Of a stretch of DNA of 64,000 nucleotides, positions 41,000 through 52,572 are shown piece after piece. Each line of letters starts with the position of its first letter. Positions within the stretch are counted from its first letter, which is position 1. The DNA comes from Gonocerus acuteangulatus (Eukaryota; Arthropoda; Insecta; Hemiptera; Coreidae). The notes beneath the pieces were generated by a model that worked only from the letters and a program-made list of their open reading frames with translations, made no database searches and was not told where the DNA came from. Both the position numbers and the translations under genes were made by a program. The stretch covers positions 6,160,962 to 6,224,961 of the forward strand of contig OX328126.1 in the NCBI GenBank assembly GCA_946811695.1, given 5' to 3'.

Positions 41000-43900
41000 C
41001 CTCTCGACTGCTAATAAAGTCTGCCGTTCCGGGAGCACGTTGCACCTTGACTCCTACAGCAGTCTACAGTAAGGAAAGGGTTAAGCCGTTAATGCTAAAA
41101 ATCCATTGTCCATGGACACCCATAAGCTGTAGACGTTTCGTTTTCCAATGCTATAAATAACTTATTTATCCCTTTGAAATAGCATAATGGCTTTTTCTTC
41201 TTGAAATGTTTGAATCACTTTGAAGTTTTCACTGCTTTGTCCCAAAATGTGCTATTCACTGATAAAATATATTTTGAAATGAATGAAACTCTCGACCTAA
41301 TGTATTGACTTAGACATCTCGAGCGTACCAACCAAGGTGAGAGTTAGCTCCGGTAGCAGAATGCTATTTTGACATTTCATTTTAGGCACTTACACGAGTA
41401 TTCCACAAGTTAACTTTTGAGGTTACATAGTTCCAATACTTAGGAAGTTATTTTACTTCAAATTAAAAATAATTTATGGTAGTTCCTTTTTAATTATTAA
41501 TCCCAAGAAAAATTGAATGCCAACTGTTTCCTAATTATTTGATTGGTATACCTTATATACGATCTCTTAAATCAACGAATTGCACAAAACTATTGTATTT
41601 TAAGTATTTACTTACCAGTCTGAATATTCATATGGCGTTTCTTAATTTTTAGGTTTTTTTTTTGTTTTTTTTTTTCTATTTTATTTCTTTGATTTTTTTT
41701 GTTTTGTTTTGATGTACTACAACTAAGGTTATTAATACCTTATCACTTTGAACTAGTTATTTATAGTCATACTGGATTAATATTTTGTTTTATTTTTTTA
41801 GTTTTAATTTAGTTGATTTAAATTAAAAGCTTTTACGTTAGTAATAAACAGAAGGTTGTTTATTAATTATTTATGAAAAAACATGTGCAGTTATGTTCAT
41901 GATTCAATGAAATGAGCAATAACTTCTTGTCAATTATTTTTAAATTGAAAAAGTGCTTTTATTTGTGTTTCCATATTTTGTACATTTTGTTCCAAAAAAT
42001 AGTTGGATGAAAATAGTGTAAATTAATATAAAACATTTGTGTACTTGGTCGCAGCGTTGTACAAAAAGAGCACATTAATCTCTGAATCACTGATTAAGTA
42101 CAGGAGACCTCAGATTATTATTTTTTTAATTAGCACATCAATTAATATTAATCTTTCAATTGTTTTAATAAAAAATGCAATGATGTATCAGATCATACAC
42201 AATTTTCTGGGCAAATTTATTTGGGACTACAGATTTGTTTTCGAAAGATATTCTGTATTTTATTGTCTTTCCGATGAGTACCACCATGGAGGGGATAGGG
42301 GGATGTGTTGCTATCAGAAATATATATGAAATAACAAAAATAATAATAATTTTATATTTATAACAGAAAATTCTGAACATAGGGGTTTTGATCACTTACC
42401 TTTGTGTCTTCCCTTACTTCTACATAGTGAGTGAAGAATTAGTGCCATCATCATCATCACTTTTCTTAATCATGTTAAGAGTTTGTTAAATATTATAGAC
42501 ATAGAGGTTGTACAGGTTAGAAAAAAATTGGTCACAATACAATTTTGGAGTAGTTGAGTCCTAGTTTTCATGGGCGAGAGAAAACTAAGGCCAAAATATG
42601 TCCTGGCTATTTCTGAATTAAATTTGAAATTAGTTCTTTTTTTTTTAACCCTTTGCCGAAACAGAGCAGAAGTGATGTTGTTAATTTATATAACTATAAC
42701 CTAATTTATGAAAAATCGTTAACATCGTTAAAATATTTATTGGAGTAGCCACATTATATCGTCACTACCATGTCAATCGGAGCCAACTAGAGAACGAACA
42801 TATATTATCCATTGACGGGGTAATATTTTGAAAAATGGTCTTATTCGATTCTTTATTTAAGGCATTAAAGGCTATTTTAAAGGGGTTAGAGTTGTGACAA
42901 TTTTCGACAAGCCGTATTGTCCACAATTCAAGAGTAAAGTCTCCAATCTGAAAAACGAGATTTTACATATTCGATAGTTTGACATGGCAGGGACGATGTT
43001 ATCAGTGTTGTTTTGCAGACCTTGCTCAATTTTCCATATTAATTAGTTCCATTTGCAACTCTCCCCCCTAATTATGTTTATCTAACTCTCTTAAAAAGTG
43101 TTCCTCCAATTTTATTCTTATTCATTTGTAGTTGGCTATTTATTGGTAAAGCTTCCAGGCTGCTAGTTCTTATTGTATGATGGTGTGGAGTCCCGCTAAT
43201 CTGAAAATCCGCCTAATCTGAACAGAATTAGGTAAAAAATAAATAAATAAATAATTGTTATAAAATTTCTCATTTGGGAAATGTACAGAAAACAAGTTTT
43301 TTTTTTCAAGTTATGTTGAACATTTACGAAGCTTCTAATTTTAAAATTTGGCTGTCTATTTAAAAATCCAAAATACAGCCTTCCTTAAAACTGAAACGAG
43401 TTCAAATTTACTCACATGTGTAGAATTCATGTTCTTTACAGAATTTACACAAAACGTAAAAAGCAAACCATTATCTAAGATAAGAAGTGATCTTCTGTCA
43501 CAACAAGGCGGTTTAATAGAGCAATATTTCGCCATAAACATAAAACCTGTTACGGTTGCATTAGCCTTTGGCTCAAAGTAGCGCAAAGCGAAATTTAAAA
43601 TTTAAATTGCTGTGTACAAAATCACATAATTTAATACATGAAACATCTGACACTCAATAAACCTCATGAAGTCAATACATGTTAATATATGAAAAAACTC
43701 CGTCTATTCCAAAATAATTTCTTTGTGATTTGTAGCACTTTCTGCTGTTATTTAACTTTCCAGTTACTGTGAACACTGAAGGCTCCTATATAGATGGATA
43801 GAAGTTATGAATGACGTAAATGAAACTTCATTAGCACTTCCACTTTTTTATAAGTTTTTAAATCTACTTATTAATTTAAATTTACTTTTACAATTATTTA

Positions 43901-45069
43901 ATTTTAGTTAATGTTGACTTTAATTATACTCTTTTGCCTTGATTATTTATATCTTTTATATGTTCTATTTAATTACATTATGAAGCAGATAGTATTTTCA
44001 CTTGTATTACACTATTTTTTTAAAAAAATAAGGGTTTAACCTAGTCATATTATTTGTACAAAATTGTATATTTGACTTTAGTCAGTGGATTAATGGAGTG
44101 TTTGTACATATATGCTCTTCTTTTCGTTTATATTTTTTATGGAATTAAGATTTTATTTAAATGATCATTTGATAAATATTGTATGAAATTCCTTTTGGAC
44201 TGTGATATTTTTAGCCAAAATCATGAAATGATGTGTTGTAATTCTGTTACTGGCTGTAATCCGACAAAGTGGTTTAAGGTCGTTATCTTGGTAATAACAG
44301 TATCAATTATTATAAAGAGATTATTATTATTATTATTATTTTATTGTTAACAATGAAATTGACATGTATAATGATTTACTATAAAGTATAAGTATTTTCA
44401 TTGTAAATAAATCAATTTAAAGCATTTTTGACTATTTTTTAAAAGTAATTTTTAGAATTTTTTAAATGTTTAACCATTTCATTCTTGAGACTACCTTTTT
44501 CTAGTAACTGGTGCTCAAGATCTACTCTACTGATTTTGTTCAAATTAACAATACATTTTGTTTATAATGTCATATAAGACATAGCATAAGAAAAAAGCTA
44601 ATTTTTATTACAATTTTGGGTTTAAAAAATATATAAAACTAGGATGGTACCCAATCATAAAATTTATGTCACTTGAAATGTAGTTTCAAGTATGATTTGG
44701 TTAAACATTTTAAGTATTCTTAAAATTGTAAATAATTTATCTAACAATAATTACTATCGAGTACCCTTAATGTCCTGTTATCAAATCTGGCACCTCGATG
44801 AAGAAAGTCTTGGAATATTGAAGATATATAAAGCTATATAGCTTAAAACTTCGATTTTAAGCTAATTTTTCTTTTTTTAAATCCATGTTTGAAGTAGTAC
44901 AGAGAATTAGATTTAGGTAATATTATTGCTAATATCCTTCACAGACAATAAAAATAATAAAACTTACAAAAAAAAAAAAAAAAAAAAAATAGAAATGAAT
45001 TTTGGAAATGCCTATGCGGCCTATTGACTAGTTTGATGCTGACGTTCTTCCAATCTATTCATCTCTCTT
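41000..45069. other. Intergenic, no gene seen
   Basis: Long AT-rich stretch. 'CCGCTAATCTGAAAATCCGC' at 43193 resembles pogo/Tigger-type ends, but no partner end was found. Simple repeats include (ATT)n at 44325 and an A-run at 44968. No frame carries a family motif. Confidence 0.55.
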
Positions 45070-45498
45070 GCATAAATATGCTTTAGCGATGACTAAACTG
45101 AAAAAAAATTACAAAAAAAAAAAATTAATTTCGTTTAGAGCCTTCTGCTCGAATTCAGGAACATAAATATGCTTTAGGTCCACCCGACATACCTATGTAA
45201 CGTACTGTATAACATACAGTCTTCTTGTTCGTACATGGCCACTTTTTTGTAATGCTTTTAGCATAGATATGCTAGATATGACTAAACTGAAAAAAAAGTT
45301 ACACAAACGTGTCCGCTGGCGTTGGCGCATGCACGGTTGCCATGTATGAAAAAGAAGACTTTATGTTATACAGTACATTACATAGGTTTGTCAGGTGGAC
45401 CTAAAGCATATTTATGTTCCCGAATTTGAGCAGAATGTTCTAAACGAAATTAATTTTTTTTTCTGTTTAGTCATCGCTAAAGCATATTTATGCTGAAA
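45070..45498. mobile_element. Foldback MITE, about 430 bp, very long inverted arms
   Basis: The left arm starts GCATAAATATGCTTTAGCGA then TGACTAAACTG. The right arm ends with the inverse (CAGTTTAGTCAT-type...GCATATTTATGC). The arms run about 170 bases each and include GGTCCACCCGACATACCTAT against its inverse near 45385. GCATAAATATGC is itself nearly palindromic and recurs internally ('GCATAGATATGC'). No duplication could be fixed. Confidence 0.8.
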
Positions 45499-45589
45499 AA
45501 TATATACATACTATGAAAGCAAGTGTTCCCTTTATTCTGTTCACACCTTAAAAAACGGTAACCCCCTACACTTCATCCAATGTTCCTGA

Positions 45590-45968
45590 CATATGACTTC
45601 TCCTTTGAAGTTCGTAATTTCTACAATCCGTCAACATATGCTTAACACTTAAGTCAATTCCTCAGTCAAGTTGGTAAGTCTTTTGTTATTATGTGTGAGA
45701 GTGTAAACCTCGTGTGGCCAATTCTGAGGCTTGTAAGAACTACCTCTTCCCTTCTAGCCGCACATATTGAAGTGTCTCAGGTAGATGTAGATTTTTTGAT
45801 TTCTCTTAGTTTGTTTTCTCTAATTTGCCGCCATTCCCCATCCCAAGTAGAGCGAATTTTCTTCTTCATAGAGCAAATTAGGACTTTTAAAGGTACATAA
45901 TTTATGGCCAATTTTGCATGAATATCTGCTATTTTGTTACCCATTATTCTGCAATGACTTGGTATCCA
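45590..45968 (-). pseudogene. Non-LTR retrotransposon RNase H region remnant
   Basis: One minus-strand frame from 45968 reads WIPSHCRIMGNKIADIHAKL, the end of an RNase H domain. It continues WRQIRENKLREIKK and, after one TGA, ARREEVVLTSLRIGHTRFTL. The 'EEVVLTRLRIGHTRLTH' block is typical of the C-terminus of R1/I/Jockey-type LINEs. It decays after a second TGA near 45671. No reverse transcriptase remains. Confidence 0.85.
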
Positions 45969-46890
45969 TCTGCTCGCTTCTGAAATAACTTTAAATAATA
46001 AAATATGAAATAAAAATACTCTTTACAAATTCACATAAATATTTATTCATTCATTTACAACAGTTACTTTTATATATATTATTAAATACACTTGTCTATA
46101 ATATAAATGCATTTCTTCAAAGAATGTTTGTGCTTGGTTAGTCCTATCCCTATCCGACTAGGAATCTAGAGACGGGGTAGAAGTGATGCTGAAACAGCTG
46201 CCTTGTACTTTATCCTTAATGGCTGGAATCAGTTAATTACATTAAATGTATTATAAAGATTTATTAGTTTATTATTTTTTGTAATTAAATTTTCTGACTC
46301 ATAACTTTTTCATTTAACATATTCAATTTATCACTTTTGTATTCTAGGATCTATTTAAACAGAAGTATTTTTGTTCAATGTCTAACTTTCTAGTGGCTAG
46401 TTCTATACATTTAGAATATCGATTCAAAGGTTTTCAAGTAATATTAATTATTTTGGATGAGATAAAAACGAAATCACCTTTACAGTATACAATACAATAT
46501 AAATAATTATTAAACAATTTACTTTTCTAAAAGTAAAGTAGAAAATATATATATAAAATATGTTAACAATTAATTTATCTAGTTTCAAATGATTCACAAG
46601 AAATCAAATTTTTACTGTATTTTAGACTATCTATACTTTAATTAGTTGTACATAAATAATATCTTAAAAATACATTTTTTTTTTTTTTTTTTTTGTATTT
46701 GTTGAAGTCCAAAAGTGTACAAGGACTTTCTCCGTGGGAGGCAGCCATAGGAGTTGTGAGGAAGTGGCTGACGTAAAGTAAAATGATGCAAAACAATTTT
46801 TTAAAGAACAAATCTCTAAACCTTATTATTCGTTAATAAAAAAAATTCCATTTTATTATAAGAATATATTTTTATTCGAACAAAAGTCTA
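45969..46890. other. No gene seen
   Basis: AT-rich intergenic DNA with a T-run at 46677-46694. Nothing recognised. Confidence 0.6.
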
Positions 46891-46899
46891 CTCAGATGT

Positions 46900-47765
46900 A
46901 GAGGCCCAACGTTCATGAGTGCTAAGGCACTCCGTGTCTAAGGTCGTGTGCAGTGTTGAACAAAAATCATTCTGAATAATGAATAAATCTGTTATTTCAT
47001 TCCAAATAATGAATAATATTTCATTCCGAATAATGAATAATATTTCATTCCAAATAATGAATAATATTTCATTCTTTATTCAGGAAAGTCAATGACAAAC
47101 GGAACTTTTTTTATTTTTATTCATTATTGAATAAAAATTATTTATTTGAATGAAAATTGTACTAGAATAAAAAGAGAGTTAAAGCATGATCTGTAAGTGG
47201 CCCAGGGATGGGTGTAATAACCCAGAAGTAATTATATGAGACCGGAAATACACACAAAGTGAACCGGAAGTGATCCAAATTCACGTGGAAATGAGACAGA
47301 GATGAATATAGTGACCCTAAAGTGATTATAAGATACCGGCCAGAGGGTACCCAGAAAAGCCACAGATCCACCCGGAAGTGACTCAGGGATAAATTTAGTC
47401 AAAAGTAATTATGAAAGGCCGGAAGCGGACCGGAAGTAAGCTTTGAGTTTGTTGTTCCTTAAAATAAATAATGAATGGAAAATAATGGATTATTCATGAT
47501 GCCTGAATAACTGAATCAATGAAGAAATGCTTATTCAATAAAAAATTGTTGAATAATGAGCCAACCCTGTTATTCAAAGAATAAAAAAAATGATTAAATT
47601 ATTATTCAATAAAAATGTATTTGAATGATAATTGAATAAGAAATTTATTGAATAATGCCCAACTTCGGTTGTGAGTTCGATACCCTCACTAGGAATGGTG
47701 AATTTTCTTTCAAAAAAAAGAAAAAGCTAGAAAATGGGCATTAAAATTTAAATAAATAAATAATT
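46900..47765 (+). repeat. tRNA-derived SINE (family B), split by a hAT-like insertion
   Basis: The head 'GTGCTAAGGCACTCCGTGTC' stops at 46950. The B-box part 'GTTGTGAGTTCGATACCC' and body resume at 47668 and end near 47765 ('GGGCATTAAAATTTAAATAA'). The intervening 717 bases are a mobile element. Confidence 0.8.
46951..47667. mobile_element. hAT-like satellite element, 717 bp, inserted in a SINE
   Basis: The left end is CAGTGTTGAACAAAAATCAT. The right end is ATAATGCCCAACTTCG, the decayed inverse of a CAG-type hAT end. The flanks GTCGTGTG (46943-46950) and GTTGTGAG (47668-47675) match at six of eight bases, consistent with an old 8-bp duplication. The outer parts are arrays of GAATAATGAATAATATTTCA-type oligomers in both orientations. 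The middle repeats 'ACCGGAAGTGA'-type phrases. Non-coding. Confidence 0.7.
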
Positions 47766-48403
47766 ATTTTTCTAATTTATAAAACTGTAAATTCCTTTGC
47801 ATCAATCTATTTTACGTTAATATTTAAATAAACAAATGTCAGAAAAAAGGTATTTCTTCTTGAGGAGAGGAATTTCCTTATCCTCCGGGGTGCACCTTAG
47901 TGAGGCCATAAATTCAATATCTAGGATTGCTCTTTGGGATCTGAACTCAGACAATTTGACACCAATGAGTGTTAAGAAAAAGTCAATGTTTTGTAGGCTG
48001 AAGTTTGTTTGAGAATTAGGCTAATTTTCTTTTATTAAACTAATCTCAATAAACCATTAAACAATAAAAAAAAAATATTGTGATTCACTTCAACATACGT
48101 TTAGAATGAAAATAATACAATTAACAACAAATTACTATATGCGTTGCAAAAATTGGGGCACTATATTTTGATACAATTAATTGTGGAAATCGTTAGTGTG
48201 TATTAGAAAGTGTTTTTACAGCTTCTTAGTAAAGTTTTGTATAGTGTAGAGATATATTGGACAATAGAAAGAGAAGTCTACTGCTAGTAATGATTTAGAA
48301 TTATATTGTATTTCTATTCCTTATAAATAAAAGGAAGAATACATAAATGTGATCAATTAAGACTTTTTGTAAATTTAAATAATGTTTGAATGACATATAG
48401 AGA
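47766..48403. other. No gene seen
   Basis: AT-rich intergenic DNA. No element boundary recognised. Confidence 0.6.
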
Positions 48404-48407
48404 TTAA

Positions 48408-48686
48408 CACATTGACTGTTAGGTCCGACGCATAGTTGAAGTAAGGGTGTGTCGGACCCGACTATGCATCGGAGTTCCCCCCTTCGGTAACCAAGGAAAA
48501 ACTTACAAACTTCAACTGGAAATCAGTTAGGCTCGCCGAAAATCAGGTGTCATGTTGGTTTGAGCAGATTCAACTTCACTCGATTTATTTCTTGAGTTTT
48601 GTTAAGTTTTTCAATTTTACTCATTTTAATTTCAAAGTACGGCACATTGGGCCACACTTTTGGAAATTTGGATAGCAGCGAATGTG
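48408..48686. mobile_element. piggyBac-type MITE, 279 bp, with TTAA target sites
   Basis: TTAA at 48404-48407 and 48687-48690 flank imperfect inverted ends: CACATTGACTGTTA on the left, CACATTCGCTGCTA on the right read inward. The interior near the left has the palindromic pair GGTCCGACGCATAGT / ACTATGCATCGGA. Non-coding. Confidence 0.8.
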
Positions 48687-48690
48687 TTAA

Positions 48691-49290
48691 CAAATAAATA
48701 AATTATTAAACCAGTGTTCATTATATACTTTTAACTTTCAAATCATTGACACTAGAAAAATCAACTAGACTGGGATTTGAACCCAGTTTCTCAGCTCTCT
48801 TTTCAGGTGCGTTAACCAAATAAAATATCAGACATCATATCACAGTTTGGCGAATCAAGTCATCTAGTGGAGCCAAAGCCATAGACTTTGCAGTCATATG
48901 AAGACAGCCGACGTTATTTTTATATAAGGTGATTTGAGTTTAAATTCTTTAACTTTAGATAAATTAACTCGCCAGACTTGGACTTAAACGTAGTTCGCCA
49001 AATCTTTTTGCCAGTATTTCATTAAAATTTATAGGGAATCAACATTTGACTGCTACATTCAATACACAAGCATCGTACGGGTTAAGTAGAATTCGTTTGG
49101 CAAGTGATACACCCTCATGCTCATGGAGCTCTTTTTGTTCCTTTCCTGTTTGTGTGCTTAGTCCTCATAGAGAAAATAGGAGGAAGTCATACATGACATG
49201 CTATCTAGTGGAGAATTAGGCAAACTACTGGAATAACAGGAAAAAGTCTCTGGGGTCACACAAGAGTTCAGTTCTAATAGAGAACTTTGT
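48691..49290. other. No gene seen; one tRNA-like phrase
   Basis: 'TGGGATTTGAACCCAGTTTC' at 48771-48790 looks like a reversed B box of a tRNA-derived SINE, but no A box partner can be placed. Confidence 0.5.
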
Positions 49291-49324
49291 CAGTCTGCAC
49301 TAGCAGCATGAGGAAAGCATTTTT

Positions 49325-49920
49325 GTCAGCCCACACCAGTGCAGGAGTAGCATGGGGAGAGCGTCATTGTAAGCCCACACCAGTGCGGGAGTAGCGTGAG
49401 GAGGGCGTCTTTATCAGCCCACACCAGTGCGGGAGTAGCGTGAGGAAGGCATCTTTATCAGCCCACACCAGTGCAGGAGTAGCATGGGGAGAGCGTCATT
49501 GTAAGCCCACACCAGTGCGGGAGTAGTATGGGGATAGCGCCTTTGTCAGCCCGCACCAGTGCGGGAGTAGTATGGGGATAGCGCCTTTGTCAGCCCACAC
49601 CAGTGCCGGGAGTATTAGGGGGATAGCGCCTTTGTCAGCCCGCACCAGTGCCAGGAGTAGCAGGGGGATAGCGCCTTTGTCAGGCCGCACCAGTGCGGGA
49701 GTAGCAGAGGGATAGCGCCTTTGTCAGCCCGCACCAGTGCGGGAGTAGTATGGGGATAGCGCCTTTGTCAGCCCGCACCAGTGCAGGAGTAGTATGGGGA
49801 TAGCGCCTTTGTCAGCCCACACCAGTGCCGGGAGTATCAGGGGGATAGCGCCTTTGTCAGCCCGCACCAGTGCGGGAGTTGCAGAGGGATAGCGCCTTTG
49901 TCAGCCCAAACCAGTGCAAT
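49325..49920. repeat. GC-rich 45-bp minisatellite, about 14 units
   Basis: The unit is 'GGGGATAGCGCCTTTGTCAG' plus 'CCCGCACCAGTGCGGGAGTA' and a few bases. I count 14 occurrences of ACCAGTGC. CCCGCACCAGTGCGGG is an inverted repeat able to form a hairpin in every unit. The left units (GCGTCATTGTAAG, GCGTCTTTATCAG) are older variants and the right ones are more homogeneous. Reading frames across it are repeats, not genes. Confidence 0.93.
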
Positions 49921-50162
49921 AGTAGTAGTAATACGGTTAAGATACAGTAGGGTGTCTGTTCCCTTAATCTATGTAAAATAATTCTATTTTTAAAAATTTT
50001 TACCAAAAATTAAAGTTAAAGGTTTTAAGTTATAAAACCATTTTTTATAGGCCAATTTTTAAAGCTTTAACAGTAAATGTTTAGTGCCAAAGAAATTGTT
50101 AACATAAAAAAATAAAGATTAGGCCAGCCAACAAATTAAAAAAAAAAATGCTCTTTTAATAA
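49921..50162. other. No gene seen
   Basis: AT-rich spacer between the minisatellite and the Helitron. Confidence 0.6.
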
Positions 50163-51196
50163 TCTACTATATATTTGTCAAATACCACTCAGTGAGTGGT
50201 ATTGCCATTACAGTAATGGGAATGGGAATGGCAATTACTTTTTTTCCATTAAAAGTAATGGGAATCTAAAAAATCAGTACCCATTACTTTTAATTGGAAT
50301 ATGTAATTGCAATTCCCATTCCCATTACAGTAATGGGAATGGGAATGGCAATTACTTTTTATGTAATTTTTATGTAATTCCGATTTTTGACAGTGTCTAG
50401 TGTGTGCCCAAGGCGAATTCCCATTAAAACAGGAAAGTAATTTGAAAAGTAATCATTACTCAAAGTAATCATTACATTACAACTCTGCCACTCACTCACT
50501 CATCTATCAACGCCCAGCCCAAACCGCTCGACAGAAAATTTTGAAATTTTGCATGGACACTCCCTATATAACGCAGGTGCTCGCTAAGAAAGGATTTTTT
50601 GATATTCGTATTTTTAAGCATTTTTAGGGGGGTTTAAAGTTTGAGATGGTTAGAGAAGGCAAGCCTAGGCAGCCTGCGTTGCTAGGACGATAAAGAAGAG
50701 CTGTTACCGTACATTATCTATCTCATAGTTTTATTTCTAATTGAGGTTAATTTCAACTATGATGGCAGACCTTGAATTACTAGAAATTAACTGTCCCTCA
50801 TAGAGTTTTAATTGCGTTTCTTTTCTGCCTGTCCCCGTCAGATAGGCTTGCCATATTTTTGGAGAGTTAAACCGGGACACATTAATATGGGAAGGGCATA
50901 CCAGGGAGGGGATAAAAAGAGTACAAATTATAAGCAAAATGGTTGGTGAGTTTTAAGCCTAGCAACTAACGGGAAGGGGGAATCCTAAACTGTTAGTCTG
51001 CCCAAACCTTAAAAATAAGAACGGAACTTTTTTTGCTACTTGATTTTCTTAAAACAATCTCTCAGCCAAATAGTAGTGTCTGGCAGCTGGCAGCGCTGTG
51101 CAGGTAGTTGTATAGTAAGGTAATTTTAATGAAACATTATTTAACGCAATAAAATAACTACTTATCTGCCGTGACGAAGCACGGGTATTCAGCTAG
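50163..51196 (+). mobile_element. Non-autonomous Helitron, copy H1 (internal deletion, nested insert)
   Basis: It starts TCTACTATATATTTGTCAAA after an A (50162). It ends with hairpin CCGTG-ACGAAG-CACGG then TATTCAGCTAG before a T (51197). TC...hairpin-CTAG between A and T is the Helitron signature. Relative to H2/H3 it lacks about 400 bases after 'GTGCAGGTAGTT'. A hAT-like segment sits in its CACT repeat. Non-coding. Confidence 0.88.
50190..50487. mobile_element. hAT-like satellite segment nested in Helitron H1
   Basis: H1 loses homology with its sister copies at 'ACCACTC' and regains it at 'CCACTCACTC' (50488). The insert opens CAGTGAGTGG and closes ACAACTCTG. It contains two copies of 'CCATTACAGTAATGGGAATG' plus related AATGGCAATTAC oligomers in both orientations. 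The flanks share CCACT (5 bp) or, with one mismatch, CCACTCAC (8 bp), so the superfamily call is tentative. Confidence 0.6.
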
Positions 51197-51469
51197 TTTA
51201 CTAATAAAAAAGAGCACAATCCATTTCTGACTTTAGTTTGTATGATCATTATATTATTATTATTATTTTCAGAAATTTCTTATGTCATTATTTTATTTGC
51301 TACAATGATTTCAATCAATGAATTTATAGGCCTCTTATGTAACACTTTGAAAGCAAATAGCCTGTTTTGTTTTTCGTTAAATATTAAATCTGAAAAGAAT
51401 AATGTGTTGTCCCTTTTATTGCTCAAGTTCCTTATAAGTTAATTTATTGGACACTTTTATACTCCAACT
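51197..51469. other. No gene seen
   Basis: Short AT-rich spacer after H1. Confidence 0.6.
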
Positions 51470-51632
51470 GGTGGAGACCCGCCGACTGTGAATGCTGAGG
51501 CGGATTTCTGGTCGTGGGTTCGATTTTCACTAGAGGGCGTTGGATAAAAGAAAAGGCATCAGCCCTATTCTGGCTAGAAAAGGGTGTGTGATTTATAAAT
51601 GGACGTTAACATTTAAATTAATAAATGATACT
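51470..51632 (+). repeat. tRNA-derived SINE (family B)
   Basis: Head 'ACTGGTGGAGACCCGCCGAC', B box GTGGGTTCGATTTTCAC, body 'AAAAGGCATCAGCCCTATTC', tail 'AAATGGACGTTAACATTTAA'. Confidence 0.8.
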
Positions 51633-52432
51633 CAATCTAAAACGTTTAACTGATTTTCACAATAATCCAACAATAATATTATTATATCACGGGAATTGTC
51701 ATCATATTTAAGATTCTATTACTTTTTATTTATTTATTTATTAGGCTTCGCAACTTTGGCAATTCGCCTGTTAAATTGTAACATATTTAGAAATGGTCAG
51801 GTAATTTTCATACAAATGGAGTATTCAAAAGAGTATTTTTGTTATTTCTTTTACATTCTGAATTTATCATTTCAAAACTTTTATATGTCCCTTATATTGA
51901 CAGGCACTTAAATATAATTATTTAAGACATTACAGAAGATGAATTTGGCACCAAATATGTATGTAAAAAAAAATTATAAAAGCTGATTGTTTCTTTTGAA
52001 ACCCGCTTTCAGATCAGATAAATGTACATATTTTCAGTTCATTACTTGCAACAGATAACTGCAGAGGTGGGAGGCTGTTAAAAGAAACCAGTACAGAGTT
52101 TTCTCGCTAACACATTTTTTTTAGAATGTTATTTCAGTGTCTGTCATGGCAATTATTATGTGACATGTATACATATTAATTTGGTACAATTGTTATGTTT
52201 CTTTCAAACCTCTCATAGTTTTAATGCTGCCTGAAGTTTCTCGTTTGCCGGAACACAAACTTATAAATAATATTAACGATGAATTTCAATAGTAGTCGCT
52301 AATACTGTGGATATTTAACCACTGTAATCTATTTTAAAAATAGATCCATGTCAGTAAGCAGGCACACAACAACCACACCTACATTTTAGGTGTCGTACAA
52401 TTCTTTGGTCGTAGACATGCTGCGTCGCAATG
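51633..52432. other. Downstream of the arrestin-domain gene; no other gene seen
   Basis: AT-rich. The 3' UTR of the minus-strand gene ending at 52433 should occupy the right part. Confidence 0.55.
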
Positions 52433-52572
52433 TTAGTGCTGGTTGACACAAACATAAAGTGGACGGTAAAGTATAACAGGTTCGGGTCTAACGTTTGTAC
52501 CATCGTAGACTTGCCCAAGTAGAAATTCAGGTCCAACGTACATGCCACCTTCGACATGGCTGCTAGCAACAC
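52433..52572 (-). CDS. ARRDC-like last exon (stop)
   Basis: A 140-nt exon after ATTAAAG. It encodes VASSHVEGGMYVGPEFLLGQ, then VYDG, then PVILYRPLYVCVNQH, with TAA at 52435-52433. The phase fits the preceding exon. Confidence 0.85.

Noticed and set aside
43190..43590. pogo/Tigger-type element and a 76-77-codon frame
   Set aside because: Only a short end-like phrase is present, and the frames show no transposase or CENP-B-like motif.
49496..49690. Repeat-protein reading frame (DKGAIP units)
   Set aside because: It is the 45-bp minisatellite read in frame; 46-bp variants break it elsewhere.
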